Origin: Linanthus parryae
Lineage: Eukaryota > Streptophyta > Magnoliopsida > Ericales > Polemoniaceae
Length of the DNA: 64,000 nt
Assembly (NCBI GenBank): GCA_023055425.1
Contig: JALGPY010000001.1
Location: 116,355,057 to 116,419,056 of the forward strand
Direction: 5' to 3'
Shown here: positions 49,418 to 60,927 of the stretch, piece after piece
How positions within the stretch are numbered: the stretch's first letter is position 1
Layout of the letters: the number at the start of each line of letters is the position of its first letter
Notes under the pieces: generated by a model
What the model was told of the DNA's origin: nothing
Seen by the model: the letters and a program-made list of their open reading frames with translations, nothing else
Database searches by the model: none
Program-made: the position numbers and the translations under genes

Positions 49418-52341
49418 TGTAATACCCCGTATTTTTGCTAAGGGTTATTTTATAATTTCGATAAAAAAAATACTTGAGTTTTAAAAAAAATGATAATATT
49501 ACTATTTCAAACTTACTCTTAATGTGTTTTCTTTAATTTTATAAAAGTGCATTTTTTATAGTTAAAGACATAATAGTTTATTTGGAGTTATTTGGTAATT
49601 TTGTTTAATGTAAAATTTATCTTTTTATGTGCTAGATGGTAATTGGAAATTGCATTTTTACCCCTCTTGTTTTTTTCATCTTTTACTCACCATCAACTTC
49701 TAGTATTTTTTTGTCAACCCTCTTTTTCTTGTTATTCCAATTTCTACCACAACTATGTTGTTGGAAGACTTTAAATTGTACTTCAATCCTCCTCCAATCA
49801 ACCAAGTCAAACACCTATTTTATAATTATATGAAGAGACTCTCATTACATATCTCCATCATTAATTTTTTTTTCATCTCCATCAACCCCATCACTCTTTA
49901 TCCATCTCTCTCAAATTTCACATGCTTTTCTCCTCAAGAACACATAATGAAGCTCTCTTCTCTCTCATCAAACTCCATTCCCGGATTTGGGGGTTGACCC
50001 TCACAAAACAACCCCAAAACTTCATTTTTCACCTTCCAAATGATGAAAAACTTGAGTCCAAGGCCATAGCTACCTTTTGGGGAGTTCTTTTCTTCATATT
50101 CTTCAAGAATCCAAGCTCTCTAGACTCTAATGTAAGCTTTAACTTCTTCTTTTATTCATTTATTTCACTCATCATGTTGGTAGTTCATGTTCATAATAGG
50201 AAATTACTTGATCTTTGCTTGCATGTGTGTTTTGGGTCTTGAATTATTATTTTTTAGCATGAATTTCTCAAATCTATCACTTGATTCTTCAAATCATTGA
50301 TGTGAATCTCTTATTTCATGTCTAATTGGTAGTATCTATGTATATATCAAGTTATTTTAAGTTGCATGTATCATATGATTGATTAGATCATGTTTTGAGT
50401 GTTCTTGGCAAAATTGCATGTTGTTACAATCTGACCAGCTTGTCAAAAACGTCGTATAACTTCAACTTTTGTCTCTGTAAAATTTTCAAATATTACATTT
50501 TATAAAACTAGACTCAGAGGGGGTCATTTTGAGAAAAAAATCAACTCCATAGCTATTTTGGTTAGGGAGATATGCTCATTTTAAGTTGCATGTTTTCTGA
50601 AAATCTGTTTCTGGACCAATCTTTCCATTTTTATTGAAACCCTCATTTCCAGTAACTCATAGCACCCAATCTTTTTTGTGAAGAAACTAGACACATAGGG
50701 GATTCATTCTGGAGAAGGTGAGCTTTATTTCTATTCTCCAAGTGGTAGTAATCCCCTTGCAAAGTTGAAACTTTTTGCCAAACTCTTCTCTGCATAGCAG
50801 TTTTTGTTATTTTTGTAACTTGAGTTTTATAATAGCTATGCATGATTTTCTTGATGTTTCTGAAAGTAGACACATGTAGGTTCATCATAAATTAATTTCA
50901 CGATTTTAGGAGATGTTTTGATATAATAAATGTGGCTCTAAAGTCAGAGCTACAATTCTGTCCAGAATTGTAGCTTCACATGTTTTAGAAAACTTGAAGT
51001 TTTGAATTTCTAAATGTTTTGTTGGACTTATTTTGATATGTGAGCATCATTATATGTGCATTAGTGACACTTAGAAGGATATTAATGTAGAGCTTGTATC
51101 CGACACATGAATACGCCACTTGAAACCGGTTTATTAGGATAATTTGGGATGGACTTAGTACCCGACCTAGACAAACATCCATGCATTAGTTTATATTGGA
51201 AGTAGCATCATTGTGACTAGAGACTTGTAAATTATAGGCGACTGATTTGTATTCATAGGCTACTTCAACTACGCGTGAAGATTGTAAATCGCTATCTCGG
51301 TGTAAGGTGAGATTACATGCTTAGCCTCGTGTTCCTAGCTTCTTTCGTGTCGAAATTTGATTTTATAACTTGTCTCAAAATGTGTTTTTGAGTCACATGT
51401 TTTACTTGAGTTTGTTTACGTTTCTGAATGGTTGTTTTGAAACTGTCACGCGATAAATAATAAATCGTTAATAACGTGAAGTGGAAGAATTCGCATGTAC
51501 CGGAACCAGTTATGTTACTTATCACGGGTTTCGATCCCTTGGGTTTTAAACCCTAAAATGCGGGACTCCGTGTGCCCCCGACTCCTTTCGCCATAGGCTG
51601 GAGTACTGCTTCTAGATACCACTCCTTTGATTGACGCTCTTAGGAGGGTGTTGCAACACTTTAGGTCTAGAATGTCTGATGTGGTCATGATGGCTAGCGG
51701 GACGCGGGATGCGATCCACAAGGCTTGGTAGAGAGGTTTGGGTTCTTACACCCCCTATACACCAGTACCATCTGTTACTTTGTGTCTGGTCTACCCGGGT
51801 TACAGCGCGATATAATGAACTTCTTTCCCCAAGGTTGGAAACGTGCGACGGATCGTAATTTAAATAAGTTGATTTACTCTTGCAACTTTCATCATTGGTT
51901 ATCACCACTGCAAACTCTTATACTGTTTTACTTAAACTCCGAAACTGTTTTCACTCATACTATGTCACTTTTACTTTATTTAACTTGTGTCCTAGAATTT
52001 TATATTCGCTTTCCTGTTTTACATGCTATGGTGTATCTCACTCAATATTTATTGCTGACATTCAAAAACTGCGGTTCTTGTTTTTCTTCCCACCGCAGGT
52101 CTAGGAGCTGGGGAATTAAGTAATAGAAGGGGCGCGACTCACGTAGACTGATACTATCACGATTAGTATCTAGTATTGTTTAGTAGTTGTGTAATATTAA
52201 GAACCTTTTGTATAAGACTCTAAGTTTAAAGTTTAATATTATAAGTTTACATTGTGGTTTGTGTTGCTTTTGAGTTCCGCCACTTCTATTAAGCATCGCC
52301 CTCCCGGTCTCGTCCCGAGCCGGATAAAGGGGGCTGTTGCA
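49418..52341 (+). repeat. 3' LTR
   Basis: Direct repeat of 46092-49017 with about ten substitutions or small indels seen by eye (for example ACTTAAGG/ACTTTAGG, GATAGCTAG/GATGGCTAG, AACGCTTGG/AAGGCTTGG). Confidence 0.92.
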
Positions 52342-52557
52342 GCTGTGGAGAGATGAGTAATCTAAGGGTTAAAAATGTTCAGATACATGCACGTTTCTTT
52401 GTTAAATTCTAGTTGTATTTGGAAGACCTCTCAACTAAAACTTTCAAAAATGATCCTGCCTTATCCACAAAGCACCCACAAAGCACCCAAGCACCCACGA
52501 AGCACCCGGTGCGGGTGCGCGACCAATCAGAAGCACCCATGCAACGTAGCTGACATT

Positions 52558-54240
52558 GATGAGGTGTGTTGCCGTACGATTGTAATCTTAACATGGATTG
52601 TTTGTCCCTATGCCCAATTCATTATGCACAGTTTTTAATAATCACGTCTTTTCTATTTGTTACAATTGAACATTGCCTATTTAGTTACACAAAGCAACCA
52701 AATCTCCCAAGATTCACAGATTCTTACATAAATTTAGGGTTTACGTGTTGGGCTGTTGGCCCTTGGGTTGTTTAATCTTCATCATAAATCTGTAAGCAAA
52801 GCAAGTTCTGCTATGATAATATGTGGACATAATTATCTGAACTTATAGTAGTTGAAAATGAGGTGATGCAACAGTTGGATATAATCAGATCTAACGGTCA
52901 ACAAACACATTTCTATGTTTTTTCAGCATTGATTAGCAGTCATCCCCAAGTAGCAATTGAAAGATATTTTGGTTGGTATTCAAGGATTGATAGGCCGGCC
53001 CATTGGTGGCTACAATGCAAATCTGAGCATAAGCATTATGAAAAATTGGAAGTCTTAGTGGCTAACGGAAGATCTTAAAGGTCGCTAGTATTGTGGTGAA
53101 TGAAATGTTTAGAGGTGCATTTTTTTCAGGCAAAACTGCAGAAGGAAGAGAAAAGTTCTTGTATTGGTAGTGGAAAATGCTGGTTGGTGTTATCACCAGA
53201 GTGTGATATCTCAGTATTTTGTGGGAGAGGGTGTTCTGAAGGTTGTGGGGAAATTTTTCTGTCAGACCAGCAGCTGTTGGTTTCAGTGGTTGGTGGTCCT
53301 ATTTTGTGGTTAGAGTTAGGAGCTGTTGGTGTCACATGTGTGAGATGTGGATATTCCTTGGTACAGTTTACATAGTTAGCATGTTTTACTCACTTTGATA
53401 TGGAAACAGGATCTGGTATACAGGCTTTAGATCTCCAAATACTAAACTGAGATTGCGAGACATGCTATTAGCACTAGCAAACAGTGACGAAGATGGGAAC
53501 TTAATATTTAATCCTTGGTAGGTCTTGACGAGAATAGAAGAGGAACACCACCCTATAAAACTGCAAGATTGAAACAACAAATCCTCCATTGGCTCATCAT
53601 TAGCATTAGCAGTGACCTACCATTGTCCTTCTAAGGGCACAGTCTGGGTCAGTGGCAGGCGGAGGTGGACATGACAGCTTGATAGGTAAGTGGCAATCTT
53701 AATTGTTGTATTACTAACACCTCATGTTTCGTGAGGATACAGTAAAGAGTGACGGAAAGGGAGGATACAGTGAAGAGTGACGGAAAGTGTGCAACACATG
53801 TTCCGTCTGGCGCACAAGGAGCTGGTTTGTTGGGCACATTTTGATTGATAGCTTTCAAAGTTTGCATACAAGTGAATTGACAAGGATTTCGGATTCCAAA
53901 TGGTTTTTGGAATTGAAAAGCCGGTGTTGAAAATACCTTGTGCTGCTAGTCGCTAAAGAGATGGAGTAGCAGGTTTACTGGAGGGGCTTCTTGTTGAAGA
54001 TGTGCCTGCTTATTATGCAGCAGTAGTTTCATTGTATCAAAAGTGCGACAAACTGTAAATAATGCATTGCTGGTCTACTTCATTGGTATAATTGTTTCCC
54101 GTCTATATAGGCCATAAAAAAAATCCTCGTTTTGGTGTTTCTGCAGCCATCCACAATATCCTTGGCGTATGGTTATGGATAAGGTGGTGGAGCTCTCCGC
54201 ATGACAATTTGTGACCGCAATCGAACAATAAAGTGACTAG
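52558..54240 (+). pseudogene. Second copy of the unrecognised duplicated block
   Basis: Colinear with 40480-43700: around 52583 (TTGTTTGTCCCTATG), 53085 (TATTGTGGTGAATGAAATG), 53665 (AGGTGGACATGACAG), 53975 (GGGGCTTCTTGTTGAAG) and 54144. Reading frames seen in the first copy are not preserved. A tandem duplication of GGATACAGT.AAGAGTGACG lies near 53733-53788. It is degenerate, with no product expected. Confidence 0.45.
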
Positions 54241-55266
54241 TACTGGTTGAAAGTAAACCTGGAGGGTATTGAGGGAACATGTGGGAAATGCAGAGAGAAC
54301 GTATCAATTATTTTTGTATTATGAATTGTACAAAATAAATTACTCTATTTGAATAAACACTACAAATACATGTCATGCAAATCATGTAAAATTTGGTTGT
54401 CACGTCCTACCATTGGAGATGCTCACTCTATGGAATACCAGTAGTGATGTTTGCTTATGAACCCACTCAGCCAAACTCGTGAAGTACCTTTCTCCGCCTA
54501 ACAATTGATGACTTCAGGTTCAGAACTTCAATCACATGTTCAGAACTTCAATCACATGTTACATGGATGTATCATGGTCTTCAACCAATTTTCTCTCCAA
54601 TGAAACCTGCTATCACCAAAACAGTGTCTTCCAAGCTTCTACGCTTCGGCCTGATTTGGAAAGAGATGTTTGGTTAACGTCACCCCAAAGTTAACTAAAA
54701 CTTCAACTAAAAACGTGTAAGACTCACATTCCACTCATCTTTCTACTAACATAAAAGTCAAAACCTCAAAACGACAACACATGTTTGATTTTCTAAACCA
54801 TCCAAGCAGGGCGTCCTTTGGCCAACATCAACAACATCAACATTGACTATGAATTTGCCGGAGAACTTTGAAGTGATTCAACCCACAACTAGCAATAGCA
54901 AAAACAAAAAATAAAAAATGCCATATAATTCAAGGTCTAATTTCGCATTAGTAAAATTTGACAGTTTCATAATCTACTACGACCACCTCTGCCAAAAGCA
55001 GCGACAGAACAAATTGGAGAAGGAAACACAACTGGAAATCCACATTATTTGTATTTCTCAAGCTACTACAATAATCCCCTCAAATGAAGAAAAAAGACAT
55101 AATAAAATAAAATTGCAAATATATAATAATATTGCCAAACAGGCAAACTTCTTAACAGGGATCATAAAAAAGCAAACAAAAAGCAAACAAAACAAAGATA
55201 TGTAGGAAAGGTAAGCTTCACTGCTTTGGTGAAATCACCAATAAACCCACTCATTCAAATCTTCAA
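54241..55266. other. Spacer and 3' UTR of SAM synthetase
   Basis: The right part (to about 55000) presumably includes the SAM synthetase 3' UTR on the minus strand. A 20-bp direct repeat (CAGAACTTCAATCACATGTT, twice) lies near 54520-54560. No other gene was seen. Confidence 0.5.
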
Positions 55267-56454
55267 TTAAGCTTGAGCCTTGTCCCACTTGAGTGGCTTC
55301 ACCACCTCCCATGTGAAGTCAGGGTCATCCCTTCCGAAATGCCCGTACGCCGCCGTCTTCAAGAACCTGTTGTTCCCACCCCTCTTCAGATCAAGGTTGA
55401 TGATCATCATCCCTGGCCTGAAATCAAAGTTCTCCTTCACTAGCTGCAAAATGTCCTTGTCCGGGATCTTACCAGTACCATAAGTATCCACAAAGACCGA
55501 CAACGGCTCTGGAACACCAATAGCGTATGAAACCTGCACAATCGCCCTCCGTGCAAGTCCATTCGCAACAATGCTCTTGGCAGCCTGCCTGACAATGTAG
55601 GCGCCACTCCTGTCCACCTTGGTGGGGTCCTTGCCGGAGAAAGCACCACCACCGTGAGCTCCCCAGCCACCGTAGGTGTCAATGATGATCTTCCTGCCGG
55701 TGAGACCAGCGTCACCGTGGGGACCACCGATGACAAAGCGGCCCGACGGGTTAAGGTGGAAGATGGTCTTCTCGTCCAAGTACTTCTTGGGGACGACGGG
55801 CTTGATGACATGCTCCTTGAGGTCAGCGGCGATCTCGTCGTTGGTCACAGTCTCGTCGTGTTGGGTGGAGATGAGGATGGTGTGGACGCGGACAGGTACC
55901 ATAGCACCGTTGTCATTGTAGTACTCAACAGTCACTTGGGTTTTGCCGTCAGGGCGCAACCAGGCGCAGGTACCGTTCTTCCTCACTTCGGTCAACTTAG
56001 CTCCAAGCTTGGTTGCGAGGACATGGGAAAGGGGCATCAGCTCAGGGGTCTCATCAGTTGCATAGCCAAACATGTGACCCTGGTCACCAGCTCCAATGTC
56101 CTCTGGCTTCTTTGTGAAGTGACCGTGGACACCCTGAGCGATATCAGGACTCTGTTGCTCGATGTTGACGAGGACCTTGCAGTTGTCGGCGTCCAAACCC
56201 ACATCATCGGAGACGAAACCGATGTCACGGCAAGTGGTGCGGACAATCTTCTCATAGTCTACATCGGCCTTGGTGGTGATCTCTCCAAAGACCATGACCA
56301 TGTTTGTCTTGGTGCAAGTCTCGCAAGCAACCTTGCTGTCGGGGTCCTGAGCAAGGCAGGCGTCGAGGACTGCATCGGAGATCTGGTCGCAGAGCTTGTC
56401 GGGGTGTCCCTCGTTCACAGACTCGGATGTGAATAGGAAAGTCTCCAACGCCAT
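55267..56454 (-). CDS. SAMS: S-adenosylmethionine synthetase
   Basis: Uninterrupted 395-aa CDS, the standard plant length. The enzyme makes S-adenosylmethionine from methionine and ATP with release of phosphate and diphosphate; it is a cytosolic/nuclear homo-oligomer that supplies methyl groups, ethylene and polyamine synthesis. Visible signatures are [13 protein letters not shown] (16-28, His17 region), [15 protein letters not shown] (121-135) and [19 protein letters not shown] (268-286, phosphate-binding loop). The C-terminus ends PLKWDKAQA as in plant isoforms. The coding sequence is GC-rich at third positions compared with the AT-rich surroundings, as usual for strongly expressed genes. 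The ATG follows the acceptor of a leader intron by 10 nt. A long open frame on the opposite strand is only its shadow. Confidence 0.97.
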   Translation of the reverse strand: MALETFLFTSESVNEGHPDKLCDQISDAVLDACLAQDPDSKVACETCTKTNMVMVFGEITTKADVDYEKIVRTTCRDIGFVSDDVGLDADNCKVLVNIEQQSPDIAQGVHGHFTKKPEDIGAGDQGHMFGYATDETPELMPLSHVLATKLGAKLTEVRKNGTCAWLRPDGKTQVTVEYYNDNGAMVPVRVHTILISTQHDETVTNDEIAADLKEHVIKPVVPKKYLDEKTIFHLNPSGRFVIGGPHGDAGLTGRKIIIDTYGGWGAHGGGAFSGKDPTKVDRSGAYIVRQAAKSIVANGLARRAIVQVSYAIGVPEPLSVFVDTYGTGKIPDKDILQLVKENFDFRPGMMIINLDLKRGGNNRFLKTAAYGHFGRDDPDFTWEVVKPLKWDKAQA

Positions 56455-57440
56455 CTCGTTCTAACTGTTAAGCACAAGAGTTTCATATAGGTTGGATCAG
56501 TCACCAAAACAAATTATCAATAGCAAAATCATGCACAACATGTTGAAGCTTCATAAGCTAGATGCACAACAAGCTCAGGCAAACTTCATAAGCATATAGA
56601 AAACAGGTCTATTCAACTGAAACGGATTAATCAAATACAAAATCACCACTAGCAAAGCTTGCACAGTGAGGACAGGGCACATATATTAAAGCTTGATCTA
56701 GGAGTTTTAATTAAGAGTTCAATAAACATCTGGAAAACTTTGAGATTTGTTCTACGGCTATTCAACCATCTTGATCATTACTGAAAGTTGTATTCATACT
56801 CTTATAGAAAACAGGACAGATAAATCAGATACAAATTCACCACTAGCATCCTCAATTCACTACAAAAATTGAGAACTTGTATGAAAAATATCAGTACAAA
56901 CCATAGATTTTTCGAATCGCATAATATTATAACCACATATAACCAAACATGAAATGAACAGAGAGAAGCCGCCAGTGACAAAAATAGCCAAACGTCAAAA
57001 TCAGCACCGAAAACCATCAGATCTGGAACTAAAACACCATTATTCATAGAAGATTAACAGCGAAACTCAGTAAAAAAAATCACGCCATAACCAGAACTCA
57101 TCGATCGAGCAAGAACTAAACACTAACAGTACATGATCCATTTTCAGATTCGTAGATCAAAGCATAAAACAGTAGCAGAACTCATGTTTCAACTAAAGAC
57201 CTAAGATTCAACTAGAACATGAAACAGATCACAAACAAACTCCAGATCTGGAAAAAATATCTATCAGCAGAGACGACAACTTCACAGATTACAACAGAAC
57301 AAACACGATGAAGTAGACGACGATTAAGCAGATGAAGAAAACGCAGAGAAGCTTCCGTACGTACCTTAAGAGAGAGGATTAAGCTTTTGATCTCTCAGTC
57401 GAAGGAGGAGACAGAGAAAGAGACGGTGGTGTGTGAGGAC
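56455..57440 (-). promoter_or_regulatory. SAM synthetase 5' leader with 900-bp intron
   Basis: On the minus strand a leader exon ends CTCTCTTAAG/GTACGT at 57365, and the intron runs 57364-56465, closing with TTAACAG before TTAGAACGAG and the ATG. A single intron in the 5' UTR with an uninterrupted CDS is the known architecture of plant SAMS genes, where it tends to enhance expression. The start of transcription (about 57440) is estimated from the TATA box. Confidence 0.75.
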
Positions 57441-57467
57441 GACTCGGAGTGTTTCCGAAGAGGCGAA

Positions 57468-57473
57468 TTTATA
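57468..57473 (-). promoter_or_regulatory. TATA box of SAM synthetase
   Basis: TATAAA on the minus strand within CCTATAAATTCGCC, about 105 bp upstream of the leader-intron donor, followed by a pyrimidine-rich leader. Confidence 0.65.
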
Positions 57474-57479
57474 GGCGGA

Positions 57480-60445
57480 GGTGTGTCGACTGACGTACTA
57501 TGCAGTCGCATTGCTGGCTAGATTCATTCCGTGATTCGGTGTTGGTAAGCATTTAATCCAACGGCTCACGTCTCCTCTTATTTTGATTCAATAGGGGCCG
57601 TTGGATGGAAATTCGGTTTGATCTTACGGTGGGAGATCGTGGAGGTGGGTGGAAGATTAGGACGTGCGAAACTCTGAATTCACCAACCGCGGACAGACCT
57701 AACCTACCCCCCTGGCTGGCCATCACATTTTACTACCTCCGTTCTTTTTAATGTTCATCTTTTGACTTTTTCTTTCATGATTTAGATAGTCAAACTATGC
57801 AATTTTTTAATAATTTTTTGATGGTGTGGTAGAGTGAAGTTTACTCTATCACATCGCCCAAAAATTATTAAATTTTTACATCGTTATATTAATCAAATCA
57901 CCAAATTAAAGTGAATCAGTAAATAGTGGTAAAATGAAAAGAGTGGAAATCCAGATAGAATAGAGACATTTTTTTTATGTGGCTTTTGGATATTTGATGA
58001 GGGTACTTTCACCCCCCTCTAATTTGGCTTAGTTACAAATTTGATCCCTTTTGGTTTGGAGAAGGCACTTTCACTGTTTCAGTGTGTCAGACTTCTTACA
58101 CCCCTGATTGTGGCACCGTTAGTTTCGGAAATGGTCTGTCAGTAAAAATAATTTTGGAGACAAGTTTACCATCTATCATGCATAAAGTTAATTATACATT
58201 TGGGTAACCCCATCGTTTGTGTGATACCTTTTACTTGCATCACCATCAAAAGCCATGCGGTGCATCGAAAAAGAGACATGTATGCATGCATCGTGCTCCA
58301 TAAAGTACAATGATATACCCTCTATCTATACACATGCGAAGGATTGTGGGACAGGATCCTTCGCACATGTGTCTTGCGCTACCGGGACTTGGAAGTGCAA
58401 GTTGCTTGGAGCCTAGTGCAAGGATTGTCGGATGCGAGGCGCTAGTCTTGCATGCGACCCTCGTATGTTATCAAGAGATTTGCGATTGGACCGTCCTAGT
58501 CCCTGAAAATACGGACCACGACTCCTACATATACGGTGTCGTTTGTTGGTACAATTCTAGCATTAATGCGACTCTTACATGTGATCACGAGTGGTTCCAT
58601 CACCATCGTAGATGCCCACCCACGCCTGTCATATCAGGCATATATATAGAGGGGTATGTCCCATTCATGCCAAGATTTGGATACATCAGCAAGTTAAGCT
58701 CAAGCAATCACTGCCTCTCATCTGGAAAACATATGTCGCATTGCTCTTACTCAAAATCCACTCTCACTCTCAGGCCCCAAACAGATTAACTGTGTCGTTT
58801 GTTTTGTTCTCCTACTTGCAGGAACACATGCGAGCTGCTTCAGATCCTCTCTTGAGTACAATTTGCATAAATGTGGGGGTTAATTTGTCACAAAAACTAT
58901 TTTAGGCGAAGGACCTAACTCGAGACTAACAATGTCGGGTGTAAGTTTCTTGAAATTTGGTTCACTCGGGACGTGAGAATGTCCTTTTTCAAACTAGAAG
59001 GGATGAAAATGTTTTTTAGTACAACTAGAGGAGGTGATGTTGTCTTTTACGCCTTTTATTATTATAATATTGTTTTACTTGAAATTATATTGGACTGATA
59101 AGATTCCTCTTTCCTCAAGAAAGAATCCTCGAGAAAAGTTTAGATACATGATTTATTAATTTGAAATAAGTTCCCAAATTGTAAGATTTTGCTTGGAAAA
59201 TGTGTTTACCTTTTTTAGTGAAAAAAATAGGTTACCTTTACATAAGTCCACTAGTGGAATCGGGTGAAATTTTGTTTTCACTAGTGTTGTGTTTTTTTCC
59301 TAAATCTAGTATTTTGTTGATCATTCTGCTATATCAGTCTATCTAAAAATTCCCTTTTGAACGTCTTGACACTCCACTGTAACAATTTTTTCCCTTTTAC
59401 CCTCAAATGAGTAACTTTTTAGTAGCTCTTGCATTGTGCTGAAAAAATCTTAAAAGGGGGATAATCACAATACTACCTTTGCAAGAGTCAATGGGTTTTG
59501 TAACCCGATGTGAGGCGAATCTCAACAAGATCGTCGAGTATAACATCATGAAAGTGAATTAGTGAATGGCATACATGACCATCTCAAAAACTAATTAGTA
59601 ACAAACTAATGTAAGACAAATACCATCAACATGTTAGCCTAACTGCATGAAAATGCATAACAATTGGTGCTGGAGTTGTGACATGGAACATGCAATTTCT
59701 TTAGTTATTTTGGTCTGATGGAGTAGTTCAAAGAAAGTGCTGTTGTCTTGCATGGTAGCACATCATCATCATCACTAAGAAATGGAATTATATAAATTAA
59801 TTTATTAGCACTTCTTCTTAATCTAAAGAAAAAAACAACAACATGCACTTGGTTGGAGTACTGCGCGCAACCCCTCGTGGGTTGGTAGGGATATTTTGTT
59901 TGTAGAAGTTGCTAGTGCTACTAGTATTGCTATTATTATATTTTTCAATCATCCTCTTTTTTTCTTGGTGGGTAGGTTGGTGAGAAATACTACGATGTTG
60001 GATGTCCTTTTCATTTTTGATAGGACCTAAATAACAAACTACCTAAGTCATGCCAAACTAAAACATAGCCTTGAGAAATTTCAAACCTACTTGGGTGTGG
60101 ACCTTGGTGGATTGCCTACAAGGCTATAGTCAAGTCTACCGGCCACTTTCATAACTCATGAGTTCGACCTTGTTTGGATTTCTTGGACTTATCGGTTTGG
60201 TTCAACTCATTAGGATATATAGTCAAATATTGTGTAATATAACAATATATATTTGACTTACTACATAAATCAATTGTTTTCCTTCTTTAAAAAATCATAT
60301 TTTATGCATATAGTTCCAGTTCCAGTGATCTCTCATGAGTTCCTCTCAACACATGGGAAAGTGAACTGTATGTGGACGATAAATTTTGTCAATCAGAGAC
60401 GCAAAACATATCCGCATCCGCATCCAAGAGCTGATCCAGAATCTT
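57480..60445. other. Intergenic, promoter-distal; degraded repeats
   Basis: 57734-57975 starts CTACCTCCGTTCTTTTTAAT, a Stowaway-type end, without a clear partner. 58310-58789 (+) is a 159-codon open frame of no recognisable family, followed by sequence that could be a decayed LTR; I do not call it a gene. The rest to 60445 is AT-rich spacer with nothing identified. Confidence 0.4.
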
Positions 60446-60783
60446 TGTTATGACAAACCACCTCACGAACAATGAACGAATAAAGAATAACACAAGTATT
60501 TTACGTGATTCGTTAGCAAAATATTTGCTAACTACCTCCACGGCGGAAAAACACCATTTATTCACTTAAGAGGAACAATTACAATGTTTTTGCATACCTA
60601 ATAATGTGACTACTAGGTTCTTTATATAGTGCTAGGAAATTCCTAAGGTTTCCAAATCCGATTTGGAAACAAACTTGTTTCCTAACTAATCCTCCACCGT
60701 CTTTGACTTCCAATACTTTGCTAATCAAAGTTGGAAACAAAGTGTTTGGCCGCCTTTGACCAATTCAAGGCACCAACTCAACA
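60446..60783 (-). repeat. 3' LTR of the Copia element
   Basis: About 338 bp; on the minus strand it begins TGTTGAGTTGG and ends GTCATAACA. It is preceded by the polypurine-type sequence AAGGTGGAGATT (60784-60795). The partner LTR is outside the window, so the boundaries rest on TG...CA ends and the purine tract. Confidence 0.75.
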
Positions 60784-60927
60784 AATCTCCACCTTGACTT
60801 GAATTGTCTCGTCAACAGCAGCTGCTCCTCTTCTCGTAAATAAAGCTACGTCTTCTCTGTACCCGATTGTCTCTCGTCACAGAGACTCACTGGACCCTCA
60901 CCGGGTCCGACATGCCCCTTAAGGGCC

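Larger units (their letters stand above)
46092..52341 (+). mobile_element. Non-autonomous LTR retrotransposon with giant LTRs
   Basis: A complete element of 6250 bp with 5-bp target duplication GCTGT (46087-46091, 52342-52346). The 5' LTR is 46092-49017 (2926 bp) and the 3' LTR 49418-52341 (2924 bp), with ends TGTAATACCCCG...GGGCTGTTGCA. The internal region is only 400 bp: a primer-binding site at its start and a purine tract at its end. No gag or pol reading frame exists, so movement must have relied on proteins in trans. Reading the LTRs side by side shows about ten differences, i.e. above 99% identity, indicating recent insertion. Terminal and PBS features resemble Ty3/Gypsy elements; the lineage is inference. 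Confidence 0.93.
45829..52548. mobile_element. MITE-like insertion interrupted by an LTR retrotransposon
   Basis: The host word GCTGACATT occurs at 45820-45828 and again at 52549-52557, exactly where similarity to the first duplicate stops and resumes. This implies a 9-bp target duplication, as in Mutator-like elements (an 8-bp reading would fit hAT). The element's own sequence is 45829-46091 plus 52342-52548, about 470 bp, rich in GCGGGTGCGG / GCACCCG words near the ends. The 6.25-kb LTR element sits inside it. Confidence 0.55.

Noticed and set aside
46092..52341. Two 2.9-kb direct repeats interpreted as a tandem gene duplication
   Set aside because: TG...CA ends, a tRNA-Met primer site, a purine tract and a 5-bp target duplication show they are LTRs.
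55654..56436. 260-codon open frame on the plus strand opposite SAM synthetase
   Set aside because: It is an antisense shadow produced by the GC-rich, stop-poor codon use of the real gene; no domain is recognisable.
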